From positions 1 to 45,704 of the forward strand of contig JAJHQM010000005.1 of NCBI GenBank assembly GCA_020833345.1: a stretch of DNA of 45,704 bases. Reading direction: 5' to 3'. The notes beneath the pieces were generated by a model. It worked only from the letters and a program-made list of their open reading frames with translations, ran no database searches and had not been told where the DNA came from. This document shows positions 1-8,306 of this stretch, piece by piece; position 1 is the first letter of the stretch, and every line of letters begins with the position of its first letter. The DNA is from Ignisphaera sp. (GTDB lineage Archaea; Thermoproteota; Thermoprotei_A; Sulfolobales; Ignisphaeraceae). A program made the position numbers and the translations under genes.

Positions 1-2
1 CC

Positions 3-245
3 TCCTGCAGAAGTTTCATATACATTTGGAGAGAGCAAGGTCAAAAGAAAGTTGTAGCTAAAGTTAAGAGTCTTGAAGAGTTACTACATTTGAAAACCGT
101 GGCTGAGGGTTTAAACATTAACACAGCCTTAATAGCTGATGCAGGTCTAACAGAACTTCCCCCTGGAACCATAACAGCTTTAGGTCTTGGTCCCGCTCCT
201 TCACATATTTTAGATAAAATAACAGGTCACTTACCTTTACTGTAA
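3..245 (+). CDS. pth2: Peptidyl-tRNA hydrolase Pth2, C-terminal part
   Basis: The gene enters from the left edge, so its N-terminus is missing and about 80 residues remain. Pth2 releases peptides from peptidyl-tRNA that dropped off ribosomes. The visible part carries the family's C-terminal signature: the stretch IADAGLTELPPGT, then LGLGPAP, then the ending DKITGHLPLL. The stop codon is at 243-245. truD starts 17 nt downstream on the same strand, an arrangement I recall from other archaea, so the two are probably cotranscribed. The identification rests on motif recognition only, but the tail is distinctive. Confidence 0.93.
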   Translation, partial: SCRSFIYIWREQGQKKVVAKVKSLEELLHLKTVAEGLNINTALIADAGLTELPPGTITALGLGPAPSHILDKITGHLPLL

Positions 246-262
246 CTTTAAAGTGACTTAAA

Positions 263-1462
263 ATGAGCACTATATCAAATTATCTGTTAGATATTTTGTT
301 AGGGCTATATACATATACATATCCTATACCACTATCAAATAAAAGAATAGATTTTGGCCTGCGAGTACCTAGACCACAAGGCTTTATAGTTAGTGAAGTT
401 ATTAACGGTATCTGTGCTGAAGACCTCTATGAGCATCTCGCAAGAAGTGCCGCTCAAGAGCATTTACATAATACATACTGTACTTTCATAGTCAGGAAGA
501 TTAATATTGATACCCTAACCTTAGCTCAACAAATGCGTGCAAAACTCCGTTGTAAATCCTTTTACATTATAGGATTGAAAGAGGCCCGTGCGATAACGTA
601 TCAAGCTGTTATTCTTGCTGGGTGTAAAAAAATTGAAAGCAGATTCTCTATAGGTAATGAAGAGGCTTGGGCAGACGCCATTCTATGGTTTTGCTCAACT
701 GAAGTGCCTAAACTAATTCATAATGCTAATAGATTCCATATAACAATAATATTTGAGAGCTACTATGTATTACCACATTTAAAAACAAGGCTTGAGCTAC
801 TTAATACGTATAGTTGGTACATGCTGAATTTCTTTGGCTATCAGCGATTTGGAAGTAGGAGACCTATTACACATATACTAGGCAAGAACTTGCTTATGGA
901 AGATTTTCAGGAATTTTTAAATGTGTTATGCCATCCCACACTTGCTTTTAAAAGTTATACCACATTAGAGTATGCACTATGTAAAAACAGTAGCGATAAC
1001 TTAGAACAGCTTCTCACATCTGTTGTTAAGCATTCTGCATATAGAAAAATTTTTGAATTGTATATTAATGCATATCAATCTTATCTATTCAATAAATTGC
1101 TTTCATTAATTTGGTTAAACCTTTTGAATTCCTTCTCCATCACTGATGCTCTAAAGAAATTGAAAAGCGATTATAGATACTTACCTATTCCAGGACATTC
1201 AACAAAAGTAAATGGTATAGTAGCTAAGCTTCTAGATGAAATACTAACATTGGAGGGAATTAATATAAACTCCTTCTGTATAAAGTGGCTCAAGAACAGC
1301 TGCTTTCAAGGTGACTACAGGGAATCTCTTATGCAAGTTTCTGAAGTAAACTATATTATGGAGAAGGACAAGCTAAGGATTTCATTCTTACTACAACCAG
1401 GATCTTATGCAACAGTGGTACTTAGAGAGCTTTTATGTTGCAACCCTCTACTGTACACATAA
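263..1462 (+). CDS. truD: tRNA pseudouridine synthase TruD/Pus7 family
   Basis: This 399-residue protein belongs to the TruD/Pus7 family, which makes pseudouridine at tRNA position 13 and, in some archaea, position 35 of tRNA-Tyr. Family motifs are visible: FGYQRFGSRRPITH near residue 193 and GLKEARAITYQ at 104-114. The second motif normally reads GxKD, with the aspartate as catalytic nucleophile. Here that position is Glu107. The rest of the motif is intact and the length is normal for archaeal members, so this is not simple decay. It follows pth2 by 17 nt. A weak AAGTGA ribosome site lies 7 nt before the ATG. Family assignment is firm; activity is uncertain because of the substitution. Confidence 0.9.
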   Translation: MSTISNYLLDILLGLYTYTYPIPLSNKRIDFGLRVPRPQGFIVSEVINGICAEDLYEHLARSAAQEHLHNTYCTFIVRKINIDTLTLAQQMRAKLRCKSFYIIGLKEARAITYQAVILAGCKKIESRFSIGNEEAWADAILWFCSTEVPKLIHNANRFHITIIFESYYVLPHLKTRLELLNTYSWYMLNFFGYQRFGSRRPITHILGKNLLMEDFQEFLNVLCHPTLAFKSYTTLEYALCKNSSDNLEQLLTSVVKHSAYRKIFELYINAYQSYLFNKLLSLIWLNLLNSFSITDALKKLKSDYRYLPIPGHSTKVNGIVAKLLDEILTLEGININSFCIKWLKNSCFQGDYRESLMQVSEVNYIMEKDKLRISFLLQPGSYATVVLRELLCCNPLLYT

Positions 1463-1545
1463 TTTCTTTTCCACTTAAACTTCATAACAATTTTATATCC
1501 ATGCTGAAACATCGTTCTCATAATGAGTATTAGACAGATTTTAAA

Positions 1546-2853
1546 CTAAGGTATAAGCCTCTTCTTATCTCTTGGAAATAGTGTAACCTCTTTTACACTA
1601 GTCCTTCCTGTAAGCATTAGCAGTAACCTTGCGTAACCCATACCCCAACCAGCGTGAGGTGGCATGCCATAGTCAAACCACTTAATGAAGTAACTAAAGC
1701 TATCAATATTTAACCCCCGCTCATTTAGAGCCTTAACTAATTGCTCTTTTGTATGTATTCTTGAACTTCCAGAAGCTAATTCTATGTGCTTCCACACAAG
1801 ATCAAAGCTCTCACTGTATGTAGGGTCATCTTCTTTAGGCTTTGTATAGAAAGCTCTTATTTTGGTCGGGAATTCTGTAATGAAATACAAAGGTGTGTTT
1901 AGCACCTCATTCAGGAGACGTAAATGAACTGCTGAAAGATCTTCTCCTGCCTCTACTTTAACACCTCTCTCCATTAACATCCTTACAGCATCAACGTATT
2001 TTACCCTAGGTAAGGGCAATGACATCTCTGGAGGAGTATAATTTAATGCCTTTAGATCCTCTTCATTCTCTTGCTTTACAGCTTTTATAACTTCATATAC
2101 TACTTCTTCAAGAATTCTCATAACGTCTTCGTAATTCATGAATGCTGCCTCAATGTCAATACTTACAAATTCTGCTAAATGATATGGAGTATCGCTTTCC
2201 TCAGCTCTCCAAGCAGGGCCTATTTCAAAGACTCTTTCTAGGGATGCAGCTAAGAGCTCCTTATAAAGTTGTGGACTCTGTGCTAAGAAAGCCTCTTTAC
2301 CAAAGTATATGACTGGAAAAAGATTTGCTCCGCCTTCTGTAGCTGTAGCGATGATCTTAGGTGTAAAAACTTCTACAAAACCTTTTTGCCTTAGAACTTC
2401 TCTAATCACCTTGAGAGCTGTATCGCCAATCCTCACTATAGCAACCATTTCGCGCCGTCTTAAATCCATGACTCTCTCCCTCAATCTTGTGTCTATGTCT
2501 GCAGGCACCTTCCCCGCCACATCTAGAGGTAAAGGCTTGCTAGCTAAGTTAAGTATCTTAATTTCTGTAGGTACAACCTCAGCACCACCAGGAGCCCTAG
2601 AATCCTCTTTAATTATACCCTTAACTTGAATAACAGATTCTAGCGTCAGTGCGTCAACTATTTCAAGAATATCTTTAGGCGCTGAATGCCTAGATATAGT
2701 TACCTGTACAAAGCCACTTCCATCTCTTACAATAATGAATTTCTTACCTCCTAAGTCCCTTATCTGATGAACCCAGCCAGCTATTATAACTGTTTTTCCG
2801 TGTAATGCTTTACCAATTTCCTTGCACATTATAGTTTTGTATCGCGTCTCCAT
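1546..2853 (-). CDS. aspS: Aspartyl-tRNA synthetase, non-discriminating signature
   Basis: A 435-residue archaeal-type class IIb synthetase that charges tRNA-Asp with aspartate. The N-terminal OB-fold (about residues 1-100) reads the anticodon. Catalytic motif 2 is FEIGPAWRAEESDTPYHL and motif 3 is GMPPHAGWGMGYARLLLML, ending in LFPRDKKRLIP. In the OB-fold, His29 (within GWVHQI) and Pro88 fall where the Thermococcus enzyme has Trp26 and Lys85. As I recall, His and Pro there mark non-discriminating enzymes that also charge tRNA-Asn. If so, Asn-tRNA would be completed by an amidotransferase. The gene is monocistronic in this view and convergent with truD. The enzyme call is firm; its tRNA specificity is inference. 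Confidence 0.96.
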   Translation of the reverse strand: METRYKTIMCKEIGKALHGKTVIIAGWVHQIRDLGGKKFIIVRDGSGFVQVTISRHSAPKDILEIVDALTLESVIQVKGIIKEDSRAPGGAEVVPTEIKILNLASKPLPLDVAGKVPADIDTRLRERVMDLRRREMVAIVRIGDTALKVIREVLRQKGFVEVFTPKIIATATEGGANLFPVIYFGKEAFLAQSPQLYKELLAASLERVFEIGPAWRAEESDTPYHLAEFVSIDIEAAFMNYEDVMRILEEVVYEVIKAVKQENEEDLKALNYTPPEMSLPLPRVKYVDAVRMLMERGVKVEAGEDLSAVHLRLLNEVLNTPLYFITEFPTKIRAFYTKPKEDDPTYSESFDLVWKHIELASGSSRIHTKEQLVKALNERGLNIDSFSYFIKWFDYGMPPHAGWGMGYARLLLMLTGRTSVKEVTLFPRDKKRLIP

Positions 2854-2929
2854 TCAACTCACTCACAATACATTAAACAAATTAAGATGTTAGCTTAAAG
2901 CTTTTATAGCTAAAACACGTCATGATAAC

Positions 2930-2995
2930 ATATAAGTGATGAACTACGCAGGCCTATTAGATAAACGATGATGGGACCCCTTTAGCTGATCAAGT
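2930..2995 (+). ncRNA. Candidate C/D box guide sRNA
   Basis: The gap between aspS and tRNA-Ala contains box C GTGATGA (2936-2942), a C'-like ATGATGG (2968-2974), an 11-nt guide and box D CTGA (2986-2989). The spacing fits archaeal C/D sRNAs that direct 2'-O-methylation through fibrillarin, Nop5 and L7Ae. Box D' is degenerate (TAGA near 2958), which weakens the D' guide. Short flanking complementarity (TAAC before box C, GTTA after box D) could form the terminal stem. I did not find the target RNA. Confidence 0.5.
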
Positions 2996-3057
2996 TAAAA
3001 TCTTATCAAGACTTTTTAGCCAGCTACATAAAAGGAGTCATAAGAACTAAAGTTAGT

Positions 3058-3133
<76 letters not shown>

Positions 3134-3229
3134 AAATACCTTTTTCATATCTTTCAATACTTTTGCTAGCCTCCACATATATATTATCTTAAAGTAATAG
3201 TTTCTGTATGTACAGCAAGGTTTAACTAT

Positions 3230-3733
3230 ATGAAGGTATTAGATAAGAAGAGAATTCTACTAATCATAGCTAAGTTGATTCAGGATTTAGATTTAGCGAA
3301 ATTGTACAATAAAAACTCCATGGGTTTTAAGGTAATTGTTCAAAAATTGGGTTACCTGGTTCAAAAAGTGGGAGGCATAGATTTCGATCTTAAATTTGAA
3401 TGGCTTTCGAGAGGTCCTTACTCTAGGAGCTTACAAAACTATTACCATGTAATACTTCACTACATTTCAAATTACCCTAATGACTTCTTTTTAAATGAAG
3501 CAGAGAACTTAGCTCTAAATAGAGTGAAAAACTTTCTAAATATTATTAGAGTTACATTAGGAAAGCTTGATATAGAGGTTATTGAGGCTGTAGCAAGTTT
3601 AATTATGTTATGTACTGATGTTTATCCTACTCCTGAGAATCCTATTGATGAACTGCTAAAGAGGAAAAGGCTTTCTAAGGAGATAGCCTTAAAGATATTT
3701 GAAATAGTTAAGATGTATGGAGTTTGTACATGA
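3230..3733 (+). CDS. Uncharacterised protein, YwgA/Panacea-like
   Basis: A 167-residue, mostly helical protein of unknown function. Residues about 38-75 read VQKLGYLVQKVGG, then FEWLSRGPYSRSL. This resembles the 'KLvYLlQ...yGPYs..L' pattern of YwgA-like and Panacea/SocA-type proteins, some of which are antitoxins or proteolytic adaptors. The resemblance is short and unproven. The ATG has a good ribosome site (AAGGTT, 7 nt upstream). The HD phosphohydrolase gene starts 68 nt downstream on the same strand, so the two may be functionally linked. No signal peptide or membrane segment is visible. Confidence 0.7.
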   Translation: MKVLDKKRILLIIAKLIQDLDLAKLYNKNSMGFKVIVQKLGYLVQKVGGIDFDLKFEWLSRGPYSRSLQNYYHVILHYISNYPNDFFLNEAENLALNRVKNFLNIIRVTLGKLDIEVIEAVASLIMLCTDVYPTPENPIDELLKRKRLSKEIALKIFEIVKMYGVCT

Positions 3734-3801
3734 GCTCCTCATATAAATTTACATAGCAGTTAAGCAATAGAAACTTTTGCAGAGTACGCAAAAGTGATGT
3801 C

Positions 3802-5109
3802 ATGTTGCCATACAAGCACAAGAATAAATTAATTAGCAAAGCCGGTATCAAAAGGATATATGATGAAGTTCACGGATATATAGACTTGTCAGATGTAGAG
3901 TTGCAAATCATTGAAACACCATATTTTCAGAGGCTTAGATTTGTAAAACAACTAGCCGTAGCATGGTATGTATATCCAGGAGCTACGCATACAAGATTTA
4001 GCCATAGCCTAGGAGTTGCGCATTTAATGGGCCTTATAGCAGAAAACTTGGCTAATCAAGGCTACATACATTCTTATGAAGATGTGCAAATTCTTCGCCT
4101 TGCAGCACTACTTCACGACATAGGGCACACACCATTTAGCCATGCCATTGAACCTGTATATAGAAATACCATTGGTATAGGTCACGAGGAGATCTCCAGA
4201 TTAATAATATTAAATAGTAGCATAAGAGACGTCCTGAATTACTTTGGGTATGACCCTAAGACTATTACTGCCATAATTGAAGGTAGACACAGAGAGCCTT
4301 TATATAATCAGCTTCTATCTAGCGATCTTGATGTAGATCGCATGGATTATCTCATAAGAGATGCCCTTCACACTGGTGTTACCTATGGTATCATAGATTT
4401 GCATAGAATAATATCTACACTTGTTATAGATGGAGATGGAAATTTGGCTATACTAGACAAAGGCGTTGATGCTTTAGAGAACTTTTACTTGGCAAGATTA
4501 CACATGTATCGAGCAGTCTATTATCACAAGACTGTTGTAGGTTATGAGACACTGCTTGGAAGAATCTATGAAATGCTATGTCAACATTATAGCGATGCCC
4601 TCTTGCCAAAGACAGTAAATGACATAAGAAGATTAATAACTGAAGGTAGTATAGCGCTATGGCATGACGACTGGCTTACAGGTTACTTAGTAAATCTCTA
4701 TAGAGACTCCTCAACACCGCAAAAAATAAGGGAACTAACAGAAGCTTTCCTATTTAGAAAAGGTTATAAAGTGTTACTAGATATGTCAAAATTCAGTGAT
4801 CAACCTTTAGATGTAGAAGAGGATAAGGATGTGGACCATATAAAATCTTTAGCGAAAGACCTTGAAGGTAATTTGAGCTCCCATGAACTAGCCCTATTCA
4901 TAGATGACATAAGGATTGTCGAGGAAGATCCCCATGTAACTCCGAAAGTAATTATAGGAGGTAAACAATCTGTAATGCTCACTAACATCGAGGGCAGTAT
5001 TATTTTACGATTACCTAGAAGATATCATGTAAAGCGCTTGTATGTGCTTTCTAAGGTTTGGGAAAAAGCGTTAAATATTGTTCGAGACAAGGTTTCCTCA
5101 AATGCTTAA
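3802..5109 (+). CDS. HD-domain phosphohydrolase (COG1078, dNTPase-like)
   Basis: A 435-residue metal-dependent phosphohydrolase of the COG1078 family, related to dGTPases and SAMHD1. The metal site is visible: His68 in FSHSLG, His105-Asp106 in LLHDIGHTPFSH, and a later aspartate in SSDLDVDRMDYL. The DxxDRMDYLxRD signature is characteristic of this group. The substrate is probably a nucleotide, but the sequence does not say which. dphB starts 8 nt before this gene's stop, so translation is probably coupled. The ATG at 3802 has only a poor ribosome site (AGTGAT, 3 nt away), so the exact start is less sure than the family. Confidence 0.88.
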   Translation: MLPYKHKNKLISKAGIKRIYDEVHGYIDLSDVELQIIETPYFQRLRFVKQLAVAWYVYPGATHTRFSHSLGVAHLMGLIAENLANQGYIHSYEDVQILRLAALLHDIGHTPFSHAIEPVYRNTIGIGHEEISRLIILNSSIRDVLNYFGYDPKTITAIIEGRHREPLYNQLLSSDLDVDRMDYLIRDALHTGVTYGIIDLHRIISTLVIDGDGNLAILDKGVDALENFYLARLHMYRAVYYHKTVVGYETLLGRIYEMLCQHYSDALLPKTVNDIRRLITEGSIALWHDDWLTGYLVNLYRDSSTPQKIRELTEAFLFRKGYKVLLDMSKFSDQPLDVEEDKDVDHIKSLAKDLEGNLSSHELALFIDDIRIVEEDPHVTPKVIIGGKQSVMLTNIEGSIILRLPRRYHVKRLYVLSKVWEKALNIVRDKVSSNA

Positions 5110-5953
5110 ACTAATAGGTCTTGGGCTCTCAATAGATTCCTTACCATTGGGGAATTTAAAGAAAATCCTTTCATGTAATGAAGTAATTATAGATAGTTAT
5201 ACAAGCATTTGGTTCCCAAATATTCATCTCATAGAATCTCTATTGATGCAATTAGGTAAAAAGGTATGGATAGCCTCGAGAGACCATCTTGAAGGAAGCG
5301 AAGTAAAGAATATTATTGATAAATCCCTAGGTAAAGATGTGTGTATACTTGTTAGCGGTGATCCACTTATTGCAACAACTCATAGCTCTATAATTACTGA
5401 AGCCCTAACAAAACATGTTGAAGTAGAGGTCGTGCCTGCTGTATCCATTTTTAATGCCGCAATTTCTTTATCATGCTTACAGGCATACCGATTTGGCAAG
5501 ATGGCAACCATCGTAAGCCCTAAGAATGGCATTGTATATGAATATCCATTTGAGGTAATAAAAATGAATCGCCTTCAAAATATGCATACACTTCTCCTCC
5601 TAGAAATTGATGTAGAGAAAAACTATTACATGAAGCCCAACGAAGCTATAAAAATGCTACTAGAAATTCAAGAAAGAAAAACAGAAAAGATAATTTCATT
5701 GAAAGACACAATAATAATTTTAGGTGATGTAATGAGTTGCAAACAAAAGGTATGGATAATGTCAGTTGAGGCTGCACTTCGAGCTGAAAATGAGTTTCAA
5801 TACAACAATCTATACACTATAATAATACCATCAGATAAGCTTCACCCTGTAGAGAAGGAATGCTTAGATCTAATTAAAACCGGCAACATGAGGTATCTAT
5901 GTACAGCTAGTGAAGAGGACTTAAAGAGAATTGCACAAGTGCTCCACACTTAA
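5102..5953 (+). CDS. dphB: Diphthine synthase
   Basis: This SAM-dependent methyltransferase methylates the modified histidine of elongation factor 2 during diphthamide synthesis. Family features are LIGLGLS at the N-terminus, SGDPLIATTHSS (SAM-binding loop), YRFGKMATI and the region HTLLLLEIDV followed by MKPNEAIKML. The open frame reaches back to 5078, but ATG 5102 places the conserved MLKLIGLGL at the true N-terminus and gives 283 residues, close to the family norm. It overlaps the HD gene by 8 nt. AAGGT lies upstream of the start. tRNA-Thr follows 45 nt later. Confidence 0.93.
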   Translation: MLKLIGLGLSIDSLPLGNLKKILSCNEVIIDSYTSIWFPNIHLIESLLMQLGKKVWIASRDHLEGSEVKNIIDKSLGKDVCILVSGDPLIATTHSSIITEALTKHVEVEVVPAVSIFNAAISLSCLQAYRFGKMATIVSPKNGIVYEYPFEVIKMNRLQNMHTLLLLEIDVEKNYYMKPNEAIKMLLEIQERKTEKIISLKDTIIILGDVMSCKQKVWIMSVEAALRAENEFQYNNLYTIIIPSDKLHPVEKECLDLIKTGNMRYLCTASEEDLKRIAQVLHT

Positions 5954-5998
5954 TGAAGTAAAAACACTTATATACTAATAGTCATAGTATCTCTCAGA

Positions 5999-6072
5999 GC
6001 CGCGGTAGCTCAGCCTGGTGGAGCGCCGCCCTGGTAAGGCGGAGGTCCCGGGTTCGAATCCCGGCCGCGGCT
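5999..6072 (+). tRNA. tRNA-Thr(GGT)
   Basis: Acceptor stem GCCGCGG/CCGCGGC, anticodon stem CCGCC/GGCGG and loop CTGGTAA give anticodon GGT. The discriminator is U, usual for archaeal threonine tRNAs. There is no intron and no encoded CCA. A TATA-like CTTATATACTAA sits about 30 nt upstream. Confidence 0.97.
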
Positions 6073-6166
6073 TTTAAATTCAATACTTTCAATAAATTCT
6101 ATAGAAGCTTTATAATATATCTTTTTCATTGGTAAAATAAATGCTGAATGTCATTAAAATGTTACG

Positions 6167-6736
6167 TTATATTTTTAAGCCTAAGGATCTTAATCTTTCA
6201 CATATGTAATAGGCGTCTTCTGCAAACGCTTCTACAGCCTTCTTTAACTTATTCTTATCTATTTTAATATTGTTTCTTTCAATTAACTCTAATGCAAAAG
6301 AGATCTTGCTTAAATCTTGGCTAGATCCTCTTCTAGCCTTTAAAACAATCCAGCATTCTTTTGAAATACATCTTATCTTGCTTCCTTCAACATTGTATTC
6401 CTGTTGACATATATCTATTATTTCCTGAGGTATGTAAAAATCCATGATATTCTCGTACAGCTCTACAGTAATATCTATATTGTTTACAGTAATTGTCACT
6501 GATGGTGTTCCCAGTTCTGTTGCACCTGTGCTCCAACCTTTTTCCTCTGCTAAAGCAATTATTCTACTGCTCTCCATTAATGGGCTCAATGAGGTTACAA
6601 AGAGATCCAGATCCCCTTCAAAAAACTTATTACCTAGCTCTATATTTAAGCATGTATCACCTATTAATATTCCCTCTATTCCTTCCTTAGCCATAACCTC
6701 AAGTGCCTTAACAATATGCTTTAGTGTGTATTGCAT
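6167..6736 (-). CDS. Nucleotidyltransferase-fold protein
   Basis: A 189-residue protein whose residues about 20-50 read EGILIGDTCLNIELGNKFFEGDLDLFV. This matches the G(S/D)...DxD layout of the minimal nucleotidyltransferase superfamily, with DLD as probable metal ligands. A later acidic residue in NNIDITVEL could be the third ligand. The substrate is unknown. It starts 15 nt after the L40e gene ends on the same strand, so the two are likely cotranscribed. The ribosome site (GTGGGAG) is close to the ATG. Superfamily membership is probable; biochemical role is open. Confidence 0.75.
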   Translation of the reverse strand: MQYTLKHIVKALEVMAKEGIEGILIGDTCLNIELGNKFFEGDLDLFVTSLSPLMESSRIIALAEEKGWSTGATELGTPSVTITVNNIDITVELYENIMDFYIPQEIIDICQQEYNVEGSKIRCISKECWIVLKARRGSSQDLSKISFALELIERNNIKIDKNKLKKAVEAFAEDAYYICERLRSLGLKI

Positions 6737-6751
6737 AATACTCCCACAAAC

Positions 6752-6919
6752 TTACTTCTTCATAGCTACCTGCTTCTTCTTAGGTCTTAGATTTGTGCTT
6801 CTACACCTCCTACACCTTGTGGCGGTAGGAGGATTTAATGCCCCACACTTGCGACAAACTTTCCTATTTAAAATTCTAGCTTCTACTATTTTCATAAGTT
6901 CTGGGTCTGTTATAGGCAT
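6752..6919 (-). CDS. rpl40e: 50S ribosomal protein L40e
   Basis: A 55-residue gene. The translation starts [20 protein letters not shown]. It then carries a CxxC pair (CRKC) and, after a spacer, CRRC, which together form the zinc finger of L40e; it ends in a lysine-rich tail. In eukaryotes this protein is made as a ubiquitin fusion; here it stands alone. A ribosome site AGGT lies 7 nt before the ATG. The nucleotidyltransferase-fold gene follows directly. The divergent NusA-like gene begins 125 nt away. Confidence 0.95.
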   Translation of the reverse strand: MPITDPELMKIVEARILNRKVCRKCGALNPPTATRCRRCRSTNLRPKKKQVAMKK

Positions 6920-7044
6920 TTTACATACCTACCTTCTCATTCTCATTTTGCATAAATTATAAAATGTTTTAAACTTATAAGCTAAATGTCAGGCAAATAT
7001 GTGTAGATCAAGATCTCAATATCTATAGAAGGTTGAGAGAAGCG

Positions 7045-7557
7045 ATGAAGATACCGCTCGACACTATTTGTGTCAGAAGTGGTGTGCTATGTCCTCGATG
7101 TCGCAAGCTTATTGATAATGGTTTTTATACGCTTCGCGAAGTAGAAATAATGAAGAACCTTCTAGAATTAGAAGAGCATGATCCTAACTTCAAGTTTCTT
7201 AAGGATTCAACATACGTGAAAAGCTATGAAACCAACTCAATGATTTTAATAGTACTGGAAATGGGTAACGATGTTCCTCAAGCAGCTCTTGTAAAGCTTG
7301 GACGCATACTATCTACAAAGATGAATACAAAAATTCGCGTAATAAAGAAATCTGATCCCAAAAATATCATAGTACAGGTAGTAGCACCTGCAAGAGTTCA
7401 AGGAATAAATAGTGTATGGACTCCTGATGGAGATGTACAACATATTATAAGGATTTCCAAGTATGACGCAAGGTTGCTTCCAGCAGGAGTCAATGAATTA
7501 GAACACCTGCTCTCAATGATTTTCAATGAGAATTACAAAATAAAAATAACGCAATAA
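7045..7557 (+). CDS. NusA-like KH-domain protein, archaeal
   Basis: A 170-residue protein resembling the crenarchaeal family annotated as NusA-like transcription elongation factor. The N-terminus MKIPLDTICVRSGVLCPRC carries a CPRC pair, probably half of a metal site. Two KH-like segments follow, the second containing APARVQGINSVWTPDG. Such proteins probably bind RNA, but no precise role is established that I can cite. The frame is open from a TTG at 7033, but ATG 7045 starts the conserved MKIPLD and has GGTTGAG upstream. It is convergent with tRNA-Val(CAC), 20 nt downstream. Confidence 0.82.
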   Translation: MKIPLDTICVRSGVLCPRCRKLIDNGFYTLREVEIMKNLLELEEHDPNFKFLKDSTYVKSYETNSMILIVLEMGNDVPQAALVKLGRILSTKMNTKIRVIKKSDPKNIIVQVVAPARVQGINSVWTPDGDVQHIIRISKYDARLLPAGVNELEHLLSMIFNENYKIKITQ

Positions 7558-7577
7558 AACAATGAAATTAAAATTAG

Positions 7578-7651
7578 TGGGCCCGCGGGGATTTGAACCC
7601 CGGACCTCCGCCTTGTGAGGGCGGCGTCCTACCAGACTAGACGACGGGCCC
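7578..7651 (-). tRNA. tRNA-Val(CAC)
   Basis: Read on the minus strand, the acceptor stem is GGGCCCG/CGGGCCC, and the anticodon stem CCGCC/GGCGG encloses loop CTCACAA, giving anticodon CAC. The discriminator is A; no intron, no encoded CCA. It differs from tRNA-Val(GAC) at 20106-20179 only at positions 34 and 37. Confidence 0.97.
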
Positions 7652-8306
7652 ATACTTACCTTAATTAGTACTAATTTAGGCTTTAAGTATTTTCATCGTT
7701 GACTGTTGTGCTGCTAAACTACATCACTCTAAATAAAAAGTATGTCTGTAATTTTTAAATACTAATACTTAAAGCATGTATCATTCCAGGAGTATAAGGG
7801 CTGTAAATTGAGTCAAGGCAATTAAAGATTTCCTTAGAGCAATTTCTTGTAAGCACTTCTAATATAGATACTTGTGAGAATGTTTGGGTTCTGAGCTTTG
7901 TTCATATTTCATAGCTTAATTGAGAAAGCTATCAAGGCTCAACACTACTCCAAGGCCCTCATCCACATTGGGAAGTCCTTCGTCCAACCTCAATTCATCA
8001 TTCTTAGAGTGTGCCAGTACTTGTCAATTAATAAGTTTTTGTGGTGTAGGCATGAGGAAAAGCATGTACTTACAACTGTCTGTAAGTATTGAAGAGCAAC
8101 TAGAACCTACGATGGCTGTTGTTTTTAAAGATGCTATGAGGCAGAAAGATGTAAGTGAAATTCGGTATGAGAAGCTCTAAGATAACTAGACTAAGCTATA
8201 TACAATAGTAGTAGAGAAATCTCTAAAGAAGAGCTCAGTTATATAAGTATTAAAACTAAATGTACAATATAGATATAGACTGCCGCTTGCGAGGTAGGAA
8301 TAAAGA
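7652..8306. other. Gene-poor stretch; possible gene remnant
   Basis: No gene can be supported in these 655 nt. Two overlapping plus-strand frames (7898-8092 and 7920-8180) match nothing I recognise, and the second is rich in Ser/Thr/Pro, as antisense frames often are. On the minus strand one frame reads from an ATG at 8065 through a TGA at 8024-8026 and on to a stop at 7916. Its second half is protein-like (QVLAHSKNDELRLDEGL), so a decayed gene is possible. A TATA-like TACAATATAG near 8260 may serve tsr3. Confidence 0.4.

Noticed and set aside
7920-8180. 86-residue plus-strand open frame
   Set aside because: Ser/Thr/Pro-rich composition, no ribosome site, overlaps another frame and matches nothing I know.
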